DNA of 64,000 nucleotides from Monocercomonoides exilis (GCA_001643675.2 LSRY02000014.1:1598001-1662000); one strand, 5' to 3'; positions 24,492-40,321 are shown, numbered from the stretch's first letter. The notes: generated by a model not told the origin, from the sequence alone. A program made the numbers and translations.

Positions 24492-25016
24492 ATGAGTTGC
24501 GTAATTTCAATATTGGCCTTATATTATTCTTTTTATTATGTATATTCGGAACCAACTTTGTACGACTATTTAGGCGTTGAAAAATCAGCTTCAGATGAAG
24601 AAATCAAAGGGGCTTACAAGTTTCTAGCTTTAAAATACCATCCTGACCGCAACAATGGAGATGAAGCTTCGCATGATATTTTTAGGAAGATTACCAACTG
24701 TTTGCACATTTTTTGTCTTTGGATGAAAAAAATTTTTTTAAAAAAAATGAATTTGTTTTCAGCTTATGAAATATTGTCGAATCCAGAAAAGCGAAAATTG
24801 TATGATAAAGCTCTATTCAATCATGCTAGTGAAAGTGAAGGTCATAACGTTTATCATTACAGTGATTATGACTTTTCACAAAAAAAACAGTCAGATGAAG
24901 AAAAAGATAAGAATTCAGAGATAATAGTTTTTAACGATGAATATGATGAATTGTTGATAAGCTACTTCCCTCTAAAGTTAATTTTCTTACTTTTTGCATT
25001 TTTGTTACAACTTTAA
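24492..25016 (+). CDS. ER-type membrane J-domain (DnaJ/Hsp40) protein
   Basis: There are two exons, 24492-24699 and 24763-25016, giving 153 residues. An N-terminal hydrophobic segment ([15 protein letters not shown]) acts as signal or anchor. It is followed by a J domain starting [19 protein letters not shown] with the HPD motif intact in YHPDRNNGD, needed to stimulate Hsp70 ATPase. After an acidic, charged middle the protein ends in a hydrophobic tail ([14 protein letters not shown]). The layout suggests an ER co-chaperone anchored in the membrane. The intron is placed by the J-domain pattern: splicing gives [18 protein letters not shown]. The first ATG is 24492; the upstream TTG in the same frame is not needed. 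It is divergent from the giant gene 166 bp away. There is no Gly/Phe or zinc-finger region, so it is a class III J protein. Confidence 0.85.
   Translation: MSCVISILALYYSFYYVYSEPTLYDYLGVEKSASDEEIKGAYKFLALKYHPDRNNGDEASHDIFRKITNCLHIFCLWMKKIFLKKMNLFSAYEILSNPEKRKLYDKALFNHASESEGHNVYHYSDYDFSQKKQSDEEKDKNSEIIVFNDEYDELLISYFPLKLIFLLFAFLLQL
24700..24762 (+). other. Frame-neutral 63-bp intron in the J-protein gene
   Basis: GTTTGC...TTTCAG. Its length is a multiple of three and it has no in-frame stop, so retention would insert about 21 residues into helix IV of the J domain rather than end translation. Confidence 0.8.
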
Positions 25017-27847
25017 GTTTTGGTTTCTTTTTGTGATTTGAAATAATCAAATGTTTCATCAGATAATTTTTGTTCATGTTTTGGGTGCACTGTTAAAAAC
25101 AAACTTTATATAAATTTGGTTCGATTATAATTAACAAAATATTCCATTGAACCTGTTTCAACTTTTTGTCTGACAATTAATTAATTGGTATTTTTTATAA
25201 CTAACTATCAAAGGTGTTGAAAGTTGCACAGAAAATAAAACAAAACAAAACATTCACTTTGAATAAATAATTTTGCAAACAAAATACCTATTTTTATTTT
25301 TATATTTTTGATTTCTTTAATGAAAAAAAATTTTACAAACAAAAATCGAAATTTTTTCATTATTTGCAACTCATTCAACAAGTTGAAAGCTGCACTGTTA
25401 TAATAACAAAACCAATAGTAATGATTTGTTAAATATAAATTCGTTTATGATTATTACCAAAATTTCGTCGGTTTCAAATCAACGGTTTTTTTTCAATTAT
25501 GGAACTCATTTTGAATGATTTTTGGTCCGATGGAGATAATAAGAAAAGAAATGAATAGCATTGTTTTGTTCTGTTGAAATCTTATCTTCACTGTTTGTTT
25601 TTCATTTCATTCAATTTTGGTTATTATTTTTTCAACACAACTTATTTTAGATTGTTGACTGATAAAAAAAATACTATCATTAATTGAACAGAAAAGTTTA
25701 TTCAACATGGAAAAATCAAAATAACTATCTTGAATGTTGATGTTACATCCGAATGCATTATTAAAAAAATACCTGCATTTTGCGTTATCGCTTTTTAACG
25801 ACTTGAAAATTATTTTTAATACATTTTCAATACGAATATTTTGACAGAATAAATAAGGTTTTAAAAATAAATCACACATTTGTTTGAAAAATGATGAACT
25901 TTTTCGTTAAATCATAAAATAACATTTTTCTTTTTCTTTTCTTTTTTCACAAATAAACTTCCTGAAATTGAAGTGGATGATGACCATTGAAATATTTGAA
26001 CACAAACAAAAATGAAGGAATTTTCGTTTTTCTTTCAATTCGAAGAAGTTTTCATCACATTGCAATGTTTCGTTCTTTTCGCTCGAATTTGAATGGAAAG
26101 AAACATTTTTTAGTGTGAACAATAAATTACAACGTCTTGAGACAAAACAATCCGCAAATAATATTTTTATAATCATTTTCCTGATAATTAATAAAAAAAT
26201 AATATTTTTTATATTTCCAATTTGTGTGATTATTCATAATGTCATATTTGAGACGATAATTTGATATTTATGAATTTTATTCCATTCTGGATTTTTGAAC
26301 AAATTTCTCATTTTTTTTATTTTTGTGAACATTTTTTCAGAAGAATGTCCTTCTTGTTGCGTAATGAACGAAGAAAATGTTCGGTAAAAATCGTTGTTTT
26401 TTTCATAAAAAAATAGAATATTGTCCCATTTTTTCTGTCAAAAAATTCGGAAAGAACATTTGTATTTAATATGGGACAAAATATACAACTTCAAGCATTT
26501 TCATCAAAAAATTATTCACTTTTCATTGACTTTTTGTGTACAAAAAATTAGGTAAAAAACAGGATTATTTTTTGAAATACGTGTGAGGTCGCAAAACATA
26601 ATGTTAATATATCAATGCTGTTTGCTTACAGTAATGAAAATCAAATTGTTTTTGAAATCCGGTAAAGTGTAAAAATGTTATAAGTCAAACATTTTTTTTA
26701 TGCTTTGTGCATAAAAAGCTTGTAAGTTTGTATTTCCCCCCAAATGAACACCAAAAATCTTTATTCCATTTGTTGATTATATAGCAATGGACAAATTACA
26801 AACATTTTTTCATGCAAGATATGGAAAACATTTTTCTTTTGAATGAAAAATTTTCAATCAAAGACGAACAACCTTTGAAATATCAATTCACCGAAAAAAG
26901 TTTTAATTCCAAAAATATACACCCATATCTGAACGAAATAAAATAATAATATCTACATATTGTTTTACACTTTCTGACAATCAAAAAGACTTTTATTACT
27001 TAATATGAATATGGGTGATAATTTTTGAAATCATATCTTTTTTCGGGGTGTTGTTTTTCAAAGATTGTCATTTTTGAGAAGAAAATTTCAATTCATAAGA
27101 GAAAAAGTGTGATTAATGTTTTTAAAACAAACGGTATTTCGGAATCAAAGATAAAAATATTTTCATTAAGCCTTTTCACTTTTCGATGTTCATTTTGTTA
27201 TATGCAATATCATTTAAAAAACCGAAAACTATGTTTGAAAAAATATGATTTTAAAATTAATCACCCATATGAATATTTTATCTTATTTTATCTTTGTTTT
27301 TTAAAGTGACTATCAAAATTTTCGAACATCAGAAAATCTTGGTTATCTATACAATGTTTAAAACAGTGACATTTGAATTACACGCTTTTATCCTTTTCAA
27401 CAAGTGTTTGAAAGGTCAATAATTTCAAAGCATTTAACATGCCGAAAGAATTTCTCTCTTCAATTACAAAAAAACTTCGAAAATATTATTATTCCAAAAA
27501 TTATTATGGCTAAAGCAATCATAGTAGAAATTTCATTTATTCTTCTATTCGTTTCGAATTATGTTATTCTCTCATTGTTTGAACAAAAGATCGATAACTG
27601 AATAATCATTCATGCTTTTCCACACCTTTTTCCGAATTAGCATTCCGAATATAAAAATTGTTGCAATCGATTATGCAAGATCATACAAAACAGAAATTTA
27701 ATTTTTAGTGAATGCACAATTTCTCAAAATACTTCCAATTTCAAGGTTTCTTTCTTTTTTAAGAAATTCAAAAAGAAGAAAAAAAAATTTACTTCTGGTG
27801 AAATGCTATTGAGAATTTCTTAAATGACAGACAAGATTTAAAGTCTG
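25017..27847. other. AT-rich spacer without a convincing gene
   Basis: This 2.8-kb stretch lies between the 3' ends of the J-protein and TRM11 genes. It has many stops in all frames and T/A runs. Two short frames on the minus strand (about 25607-26176) have no recognisable motif. One small inverted-repeat element sits at 27002-27276. Confidence 0.55.
27002..27276. repeat. Possible MITE-like element with 33-bp imperfect inverted ends
   Basis: The left end (27002-27034) and right end (27244-27276) are reverse complements at 28 of 33 positions, sharing the core ATCACCCATAT. The 275-bp unit holds no plausible gene. No clear target-site duplication is seen. Confidence 0.4.
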
Positions 27848-31086
<3,239 letters not shown>

Positions 31087-31415
31087 TATTTATTGCGGTC
31101 AAGATCAATTTTTTCTCACTTTTCTTTTGAGATAAAAAGGGATAAAGTCGTTAGTTTATTTGTGCTTGCGTTTAATTTATCTAATGCTGCATAATTTATC
31201 TGTACTTTGCTTAATTTTGCAAAGGTTCACGATACGTACACAAAAAATGACATGATTGTTGTTAACAGTTGTTCTCATTGTTAACAAGCTTGTTACAACA
31301 GATACACGGACAATGAGTTCGTTTTTCATTATCTTATTTGTTTTGGAAAATGTTATTAACATCGCCGAATCAGTGGTTTGAGTTGTTTAACAATTTCAAT
31401 TATTTTTTTCATTAA
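31087..31415. promoter_or_regulatory. Divergent intergenic region, TRM11 and the small orphan gene
   Basis: A 329-bp spacer between two outward-facing start codons. It holds GTTGTTAACA/TTGTTAACAA words around 31259-31290 but no motif I can name. It must hold both promoters. Confidence 0.4.
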
Positions 31416-31786
31416 ATGAAAATATATAAAACTATTCAGTCAACAAGAGCTGATGCTTATGAGCAATACAAAAGAGATGCAAAAATGAAAGATAAGAAAA
31501 GATGCTCTACAGACTATCGGCCACAATATGATTCACATCAATATATAAAGGATTGCTCTGCTCGACCAGAGATAGAGAAATGTGATATCGATAGATTTCA
31601 CTACGATGTATGGCAAAGTCCTTAATTCAATAAACTATCTCTTTATATTATATCATTAACTTTCATTTGTTTTTGCTGATACTTATCCTTCTTTTTCCTT
31701 TAAAGGACGAAGTCGGACCTGGACGTATTTACAAACTGACAGATTGTCATAATTCTCCAAGAAGCCGACGCTCTTCGAGATATTGA
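31416..31786 (+). CDS. Small charged orphan protein, 90 residues, two exons
   Basis: The exons are 31416-31607 and 31706-31786. The 98-bp intron starts GTATGG and ends TTAAAG and is phase 0; without splicing the frame stops shortly after DVWQSP. The protein is basic and Tyr/Asp/Cys-containing (start MKIYKTIQSTRADAYEQYK, end PRSRRSSRY). It has no signal peptide, membrane segment or motif I recognise. The downstream exon with an in-frame ending and a good splice pair supports it, but nothing else does. Confidence 0.5.
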
Positions 31787-34668
31787 TCGTTGTGTTTGTT
31801 TTGTTTTATCATGTCATTTGCTTATGTTTCTATTAACCATTAAAAAAAAATATACAACTGATTCTTAAAATGTGCCTATAAATGTTTATTTCAATCGGAA
31901 ATAACAATAAAAAATGCACATTTTCAACAAAGAAAATGGAGAACCAATAAATATTATGTTTTAATAAACACACAAAAAGAAAACAATGAACAAAAAGTTA
32001 TGTAACTTACTGATTAACTGAATTGGCAAATTGAGCTGTTATCATTGCATTTTACGAAAAACCAATATTAAACTGCGTGTATGTGTTAAAGGAATACAGT
32101 TTTAAAAAACAAATCAAAACAAATGAAAATCATATCCAAAATGAACAGAAAATATGCACCAGATTTTCGATTAGATAATAAATAATAAACAAATTGAGAA
32201 GTAGCAGTAGAAGAAGAAGATGATGATGGGCAAACCAAAATTTGATAAAAGATATTTCACAAATCAAATTAGGTTGAAGTATCAAGAAAGATGTTGAATA
32301 GAAACATGACTATAAAAAAAACCATCGAATTTTCACAGTTCACACAAAGAAAAAAAAAAGCAAAGAAAAAGAAAAATGCGAGGTACAAGTGAAAAGAAAG
32401 AAATGCTCAAATAACCTTTGCTTTTTGAACTCAAGCAAAAAGAAACAGAAAAAGAGATAGAAAAACAGAGAAAAAGAAAAAGAAAAAGAAAAAGAAAACG
32501 TGAAAAAAAGAGGGGAAAAAGTTACATTTGCAGTTTTGAAAACGCAAGAATAAAAAATAAACTTACTTAAAAAAACAGCAAAATAACCGAAAGAACTTAC
32601 GGAATATTATCAAAAAAGAAAGAGATTAAAAAGCGAATTAATAGAATTCTTATATTTAAGAATATATTTATGTCATTTTTCATTTCATTTCAAAAATTTG
32701 CATAAGAAATAGAGAAAAAAAGTCAATAAACATTGAAATTTACACTGCATGAAAATCTGAGAAAGCAATAAATGAAATACAAAAAAGTATAAACATCACA
32801 TACATGCTTTCATTGAAAGTGATCTTTGAAATAACATCAAACTGAATACAACTTATAATTATTCATAAAAAACGATTAATAATTCATTGAGGAATAAATA
32901 TCTTTATATACTTCAACCAAACAACCATTCATTTTCTTTTTTTTTTTTTCAAAGCCAAACAACATTTTCTCTCAAAAAAAACTAATGTTAAGACGGGAAA
33001 ACTATTAATAAAAGAGGCAGAAGAATATATTTATCATTACGGTAAATACAAAAAAGAAAATTAGCTAAAAAAATATCAAAATAAAAGAAATTACAAATGA
33101 AGCAAATGGAAAACAGAAGACGAAATAATAAAAACGATATCACAATATCACTTTGATTGGCTAACCATTCAGATAAAAAGGAAAACAAAAACATCATTCG
33201 ATCAATAAATAAAAAGAAAATTAAATTAAATAAAAGAAAAGAAAAGAATAGAAAAGAAATACATTTTCCTTCCAATTATTAATATCCAAAAGCAATTGAT
33301 AAAAGGAAAGAATGCTTAAGGAATGCAACATTCATACAAATAACTAGCTGTTAATTCAATCAGGGAAAATGTTCCATTCAACAATGCAAAAATTGCTCCT
33401 TTTTTTTCTATCCAAAAAATATTGTTTCTTTCTTTCTTTTTTGAAAGGAAAATTTCATAATAATTATATAATAACCACAAAAATAAAAAACGGGATGTAC
33501 AAAATTTAAACCTCCATATTTCGAAAAAACAAAAATAACCTAACAATTCGTGAGATACACAAAATGATGATACAAATATTTACAAAAAAAGAAAAAGAGA
33601 AAAAAGAGAGGAAGAAAGAATGAAAGATTAAGAATTCTGAAACAAATTCCTAAACAGTCAAACTTTCTGCAAAAAATTTGTGAAATCAAATAAAAATGAA
33701 AAATCACCAAGATTAGTAATTACTTCGAAGATTAAATTATATATTAAAAAATAATTTTTTTTTGAAGTTAATCATCACAGAAAACAAACACACAATAAAT
33801 TCATTAATAAAAGACAATTGAATTGCATTTTCTACTACAAGCAAATACAACCAAAAAAACAACATTAATTCAAATTTTAATTGATACAATAAAAATTATG
33901 AAGAAAGAAAGCAAATAAGAAAGTCAGAAAGTCAGAAAGAAAAGAATGAAGAATAAAGAAATGAAGAATGAAGAATGAAGAGGGAAGAAGGAAAAAAAGA
34001 AATAAAGAAAAAACAGAGAAATAAACGAATGAAAGCTGAACTCAACCTGCAACATAGAAAGAAAAGTCAAAAAAAAAGCATTATGAATATAAGTACATCT
34101 GGCAATGATATCAGCCCACAAAGAAAAAATAAAAAGAAAGAAAGAAAAGATCAAAAAAACAAAAATTGAAAAAGATTAAAGATTATGATAACGATCATAA
34201 AAATTCAAACGTGCAACAAATTTACAATATTGATAGAAGAACAAAACACAAAAAAGTTAAAAATTTGTTCTTAAAATAAAACAAACAGGACCAAATTTTC
34301 GTTTGCCAACAATTAAAAAAAATATTCCCCTTTGATGAATTGCAATGATCCAATATCTTCCATTTCCTAACAATTAAAAAAATAAAAATTGCAATGGAAA
34401 ATCAGTTTTGTAGCAGTAAGAATAATGTCTGGAAGGAAAGCGCGTAAATATGTTTGTTAAACAATCTGTTTAACATTGTTTGTGCTCTTGTTATCTGGAT
34501 TATCAAATTATACGATGAAAGGAAATGCACATGAATAATGCAAGCAAACTGAAGAATAACTAAATGGCTATTGAATGGAAGGGGAAATAGTCAATGTGAA
34601 TGTTAAAAAGAAGGCATGAGTGTTTGTGTATGGCTGTGTGTGAATGTATTTTTGACTAATGTGTGTAC

Positions 34669-34852
34669 AACGATGAGTGAATGAGTGAATAAATGAATGA
34701 ACGAGCAAGTGAGCGAATGATCGAATGGTTGAACTAATGAGTAAATGAATGAAAAATTAAATGAAAATTTGAATGAATGGATGTATGAATGAACGATCGA
34801 GTGAATGAACGAATGAACGGACTAATGAATGAATGGATTAATGAATGAATGG
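34669..34852. repeat. Degenerate (GAAT)n array
   Basis: About 180 bp of GAAT/GAGT/GAAC tetranucleotide variants, decayed enough to be old. Confidence 0.8.
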
Positions 34853-35585
34853 CAAAAACGTTAATGATGATTGTTATGTTGATTTACAAACTGAGTACGT
34901 ACTTGAATGCAAAGCGGTGAATAGCATATACAAATGCAAAGGAGAAACTCAAATTGGTCAAAAATGATGAATGGTCCAGTATGAATCGAATGAACACCCT
35001 TTACACGTTTATCACATTTTTTCTTACAGAAAAAAAAAAATAATTCTTAAAATAAGCTTAATAATGCAAAAAAATGAAATTCACAGGTTCTGTAAATAAA
35101 ATGCTCCTCCAACACATTTCCATTTCTCAATCCTAAATAAACAATAAGATTAAGAATCATCAGGCTCTGCTCCTTCGAAACAATAACTTTCAAGTCTATC
35201 TTATAAATGAATGTAATTTACTCCTCAAACAAACTTAACATCATAACTGATTATGAATTTACTAACTTTCCAAAAGGATTAAAATGATGAACAAATCTAA
35301 CCTGCCTCCCAAATTTTCACTATTTATTTGAAACAAGCTATCATAAGATATTTCTGATGATAACGACTCAAATAATTACGCAAACTTGACCTACTGAAAA
35401 CATCGTGAATCAAATTTCAAAACTCTCTGGTGAAACATCTGAAATACGTTGTAATTCAATTTACAAGTTTACAGTTGAATAAATGCCTTGCAAATATTTA
35501 GCAGAACCACAAGAATAAGCATGAAAATGAGAATAGCATGAGCAGAAGCATGAGAAGCATATAAGTATGAGTACGAAAGAGATGG

Positions 35586-35655
35586 TGAATAAGTGAGTGA
35601 ATGAGTGTGCGTGAGTAAGGGTGTATGCATGTGAGTGAGTGAGTGAGTGAGTGTG
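35586..35655. repeat. Degenerate (GTGA)n array
   Basis: Interrupted GTGA/GTGT tetranucleotides with a perfect core near 35632-35652. Confidence 0.8.
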
Positions 35656-35967
35656 AACAGTGATTCGATGGCATGTGAATGAATAATATTCAATTAATTT
35701 GTAAATGAATAAATAGATAAATACATATATTACTTTCAGGTTGATAACGGAAAAATAAACAAGATTGCTGTCCGTTATTATAAAAAAGAAGGTGAAAGAT
35801 AAGTGCTAGCAGACAAATGAAAATGGTCCGATAAAAAATGGTTTTGAACAAACTAACTTCCAACCATTCTTTCCATCAAAATTCTAATGTATAATATCGC
35901 AAAGCTGCAAAAGACCAATGCATAAAGCTAAGTCTCGTTACAATTCCAAAAATTATCGAAGAACTGC

Positions 35968-36959
35968 TTAAGCAGTCACATTACACGTTGCAGTTTCGGG
36001 GCATCTCTGAAGAGAAGAAATTGCCAAGGAATTATCAGACGAAATGATAGTGTGAGTTTTTTTTGATGTTGGCGCGGTAGATTTGATGTGAGATAAAGTT
36101 TGAGAATGAGTTCGCATTGAATATTCTTCCAACTCACTTTCATCAACTGGATATACACGAAGTAATTCTGTAACAATCTTCATATATTGCTTATATTCAA
36201 GAACAAGTGTGTAGTGAATGCGCTGTAGAAATACAATTTCCGATTGATTGATTATGCTTATTGGTATGCCAATAGCAGCCGACCACCAACCATTGCGATA
36301 AGGCGTATCTCGATTCATTTTTACGGACGTCATAACAGCAATAAGGAGCAAAGTCCCTAGATTGGCTTCTGTAATTACGCCTGTCCATTTTTCTCTGCGA
36401 GACATTCTTTCTGATTGAATTAACAGATCAATAAGGTAAACAACATGAACAAGTTCTGCCACATTCAAATAAGCAGCTGTTCGGACTGCTTGGAAAAAGT
36501 GATTTATTTTGCGATACAGTTGAGCAAATCGAAGATATGATGCCTCTTGAAATAGTTTTTCGTTCGGATACTCCGACGGCAAAGGTTGTGATAAAACCGA
36601 TTGAAATTGAATGCACAGCCATTTCACAATTCGCGTTAAATAATGGTCGTTCATTACCGAACGCGAAAATTGTTGTAACGGTACAATTTGAAGTTTTGCT
36701 AACGAATGATGATCAGTTGTTATTTCCGAAACTGTTTGGTGGCAATTGCACTCTTTCAAGTCTGAACCGCACTCTGGTTGAAGTTGAACTAATTGTTGTT
36801 CTGCTTGTTTCTTTGTTCTGCTTAAATCAAAATTAATATCAATATTTTTTATGCAAAACAGAAATATTCCAAAACATACTCCGAAAACTTATTTTCATAT
36901 TGGCCTTCCGATTGCGCACCTTGGATATGATTACTTTCAAAAATAGGTGTCGAAATCAT
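35968..36959 (-). CDS. Cyclin, Pho80/P-type
   Basis: The exons are 36959-36880 and 36820-35968, giving 310 residues. The cyclin box (about residues 95-235) follows the Pho80-like pattern. A helix VVYLIDLLIQSER leads to LGTLLLIAVMTSVKMNRD, then NGWWSAAIGIPISIINQSE, then IVFLQRIHYTLVLEYKQY. This matches the family pattern of a first helix, a LLxxALxxASK-like helix and an LExxFLxxLxFxL-like helix. Such cyclins bind Pho85/CDK5-class kinases in nutrient or cell-cycle control. The N-terminus is Gln/Glu-rich and the C-terminus Ser/Thr-rich. It is divergent from the vWA gene, 124 bp away. The intron is 59 bp and its acceptor is the tandem AAGCAG, which keeps frame at either AG. Confidence 0.8.
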
Positions 36960-37083
36960 AGTATCAATTATTATCAGCAATTTATTGAAAATTCTAGTTT
37001 TTCTTAAATTAGAAGTTTAAAATTCATTGGGTTCGATCAAAGCAAACCGCTGTTCGAATCATATTCAAAAAGATAGCATTTTC
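36960..37083. promoter_or_regulatory. Bidirectional promoter region, cyclin and vWA genes
   Basis: Only 124 bp separate the two start codons, so a shared promoter is likely. No core motif is recognised. Confidence 0.45.
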
Positions 37084-38249
37084 ATGGGCTGTGGTTCATC
37101 CGTTCCAAAGTTTATACCAGATAAATACAAGACGATAAGCGAAGTATGATTTGAAACGAGAAGTTCTGTCTTGCTTTATATTCAGAAAAATATTTGAATG
37201 AAGGTGCAAAAAGCAATTCGTGAAGCCGGACTTGAAAGTTCAAATCTTATTTTTGGAATTGATTTTACAGGTTCAAATGTGTCAACGGTTTGCGGTTATA
37301 TTTTCTATTCCATGCATCAAGCTTGAATCATTTTTTGTCTTTAGGGATATAAAACGTTTCAGGGCCGAAATTTACATGATATCACAGTAAAGAATCCTTA
37401 CATGGAAGCCATAGAAATTATTGGAGAAACGCTTGAAGTCTTTGATGGTTTTCCTATCATACTCTATGAAATATATATTTTTTTGACTCTTTTAAAGATG
37501 ATCATCTTATTCCTGCTTTTATTTTTGGAGATGCAATATCAAGGTATGATTTTTTTTTTTGTTTTTCGTAATTTGGCATGCTTTTTCTATGAATTTTTGA
37601 AGCGATCGAACTGTGACTCCGTTTTTCCCTGACAGACCGTGCAGAGGCTTTAAAGAAGTGTACTTTTTTTCCCCCACAACCTGACGTTTAACATTTAAAT
37701 TTTGATTGTCATTTTTGTTTTCCTTTTTCTTTTGAAAGGTCATTGAAAGATATGTTCAGCTTGTCCCAACAATTTCATTAAGTGGTCCAACCGATTTTGC
37801 TCCATTAATAAATGAAGCAATTAGAATTACTGAAAGTTCAAAATCTGTATGTGCATTTGATTAATTTAATGCGATTTATTATTTTCATGCGAAATATTTT
37901 GTATTTGAACTTCTTATTTTTCTTTCATTTTTTTTTCATATTCAATTGTTATTTTGCTGTTCAAATTGTGAAGTATCACATATTGATAATTTTGACTGAT
38001 GGACAAGTGAATCAAGAGGATAAGACAGTTAAAGCAATCGTCGAGGCGTCAAAGCATCCCCTTTCAATTATTTGCATCGGGGTTGGAGATGGACCTTGGT
38101 TTGAGGCATTGTATCTTTTTCAAAAAAAATTAATTATGAGTGAATGAATAAAAATTAATGATAATGATAATGATAACGATAACATCTTCATGCATTATCA
38201 TGAATGAATAATTTTTAATTCGTAACTTTCTTTTTGTTTCCGATTTATC

Positions 38250-38280
<31 letters not shown>

Positions 38281-38779
38281 GTTTAGGGGCACAATGGAAA
38301 CATTTGATGATAGAGTTCCACATAGAAAATTTGATAATGTTTGAGAAACTTCAAAATAGATTTATTTTCATTTTATTCCACTGTTTCTTTTATCACTTTT
38401 TCTTTTTCTTTCTTTTTCTTTTTTAAAATAAATAAATAATTTTCCTTTCTTTTTATTTTCATTCCGTTTCAGTTCCAATTTGTAGCATTTCATCCACTTC
38501 GGAAAAAATATTGCGAAACATTTGCCCCAGCTTTTGCGATAGCTGCTTTGCAGGAGGTTCCTGATCAGTATGATTTATGTATATTTATCATATGAAGATT
38601 AATTAATTAATTCGTTCAACTTTTCTTTTCTTTTCTTTTCTTTTCTTATTGCGCATTTGGGTGAACATTACTTATGCCACCTATGGGAAATAACATAATG
38701 GACATTTTATTATTGAAGATACAAAGCGATTCGGAAACTTGGGTATCTTGACACATCTCCTGCTGGAGGTCAAGTGTAA
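37084..38779 (+). CDS. Copine/RGLG-type vWA-domain protein with N-myristoylation motif
   Basis: There are ten exons: 37084-37143, 37204-37287, 37345-37447, 37498-37543, 37603-37657, 37739-37846, 37974-38098, 38287-38338, 38473-38567 and 38719-38779, giving 262 residues. The start MGCGSS fits N-myristoylation at Gly2 with a palmitoylatable Cys3. The rest is a copine-type A domain: [19 protein letters not shown], with the metal site as DFTGSN. Further landmarks are [43 protein letters not shown] and [16 protein letters not shown]. It ends soon after the domain ([11 protein letters not shown]). It therefore lacks the C2 pair of copines and the RING finger of plant RGLG ubiquitin ligases. It is probably a membrane-attached, metal-dependent adaptor. 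Introns are 50-188 bp; exon joins reproduce the family sequence without gaps. Confidence 0.9.
38252..38280. repeat. T29 homopolymer next to a splice acceptor
   Basis: A run of 29 T in vWA intron 7 (38099-38286), directly before the acceptor GTTTAG. It is an extreme polypyrimidine tract. Confidence 0.9.
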
Positions 38780-39830
38780 CTGTAAAAGAGTTTTTCTTTC
38801 TTTCTTTTTTTTCTTTCTTTTTTTTTCCTAATATTTTTCTTATGTTTTTAAATGTTCGAATAACTTTTCATCTGTTTTGTATGAAACTAAATGTTATAAG
38901 GAAAAAAATTTTTTCGTTAAAAGTTTATAATACCATTTGAATTGTTATTAATGCAGTTTTGTTTTAAATTTAACGTTCAAATTTTTGTTCAACTCTTTTA
39001 TTTGTTAACATGTTTGGGATAAAAAAAATTTGTTTTTAACATTTAATAACTCTTATTTGTATGAAATATTTCTCTGTTCTTTTTCAAATCAAAGCTTCAA
39101 GATTTATCAATAGGTAAATTTTCACAAAAATGTTCACGCACTTTTTGAAAATCGAAACAAAAATTTATGATACCGAAGTTTAAAGGCTAACGGAAAATGT
39201 AGCCGAATGTGGGACTTTTATTTTTTAGCTGGTTTTGAATGCAGAAAAAAGATGAACAATGAGCATGAGATTTATGCTTGATGCAAATGTGCAAAAAAGT
39301 GTAATTAATCAATTCTTTCAAAGTGCAACAATGATGAAATCAAAAAAGTTTTTCTTTTTTCCAGTGTATTCTGAGATTGACCATCACTATCTGCTCTTTA
39401 TTCATCAATTCATGTTTGTGAGCTATGCACACAGTTATTCTCAACAACAAACAAATATATATTATTACAAGACTTTTTCATTATCAATATGTATATTTTT
39501 GAAAAACCACCAATGTTATATTTATTATTGTGAAAATTGAAATCGATTATTTCAGTTTTCAAGATTAGTTTTCACTCACCTCAATTCACAGGAGCTGAAT
39601 CAAACACTTGTCAATGAAAATTTTTTCCTTTTGAAATTTAATTTGGTGAGTTGAAACAGAAATTTTACTAAAAATATGCTAATTTAGTCACAGCCTGAAC
39701 ATTTAGGAAAAATACTTTTCAATGATAAAAAAAGTATTAATATTAGGAATTCATATAAAACGCTTTATTTAAAAACCAGAAATGATCACATAGGGGTGTT
39801 CACATTTTCGATGTGACAATTAAGATAATA
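38780..39830. other. AT-rich spacer downstream of the vWA gene
   Basis: T-rich then mixed AT sequence. Short open stretches (for example near 39259-39540) show no domain and no supporting splice structure. Confidence 0.5.
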
Positions 39831-40289
39831 AATACGGTCTAAACCGGATATAATCACATCGGGTTTTGCACAACTTTGTGTGACTATATCCGATTGTGTG
39901 ATTATACGATGCTGCTTAACACAGAAAAATAAAAAAATTTAATTATATTTTTATTTAATTTTGGGTCGATTTTTGTATTTTTGAAATTTCTTTATCAAAA
40001 TACATTTTTCACTTGCGAAAACAATTTTTATTATTTATACACATTATTCAGGCCTTTTTCATCATTATTTTGAAAAATCAAAAATTTGAAAATTTTGATT
40101 AAAAAATTAATAATTTATTGAAAAAAATACACATTATAATAAAAAATGTGATTATATAAATTTTGCCCTGTGATTATATGCGATTGAAAATTAATGAAAT
40201 ATAGGTCTGAAATGTCGGTGCATCGAAAAATTTGACTAAAACCGATGTTGATTTTGTTGGATGAGAATATATCCGGTTAAGACTGTATT
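39831..40289. repeat. MITE-like element with ~31-bp terminal inverted repeats
   Basis: The left end (39831-39862) and right end (40257-40289) are reverse complements at about 26 of 31 positions, sharing AACCGGATATA. The 459-bp unit is non-coding and holds several copies of TGTGATTATA-like words. Confidence 0.5.
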
Positions 40290-40321
40290 CCACTTTTACA
40301 GATATCGCAAAAAATTCCGGA

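Larger units (their letters stand above)
31787..35967. other. 4.2-kb AT-rich gene desert
   Basis: Adenine-rich on the plus strand with many A and GAAA tracts. All frames are broken by stops, and no tRNA-like folding or exon pairs are evident. Two degenerate tetranucleotide arrays sit near its right end. It could hold long untranslated regions or a noncoding RNA; the sequence alone does not show which. Confidence 0.5.

Noticed and set aside
25607-26176. Two consecutive minus-strand frames with Asn/Phe-rich sequence
   Set aside because: I considered a decayed beta-helix fragment, but there is no hinge, no repeat pattern and no splice support.
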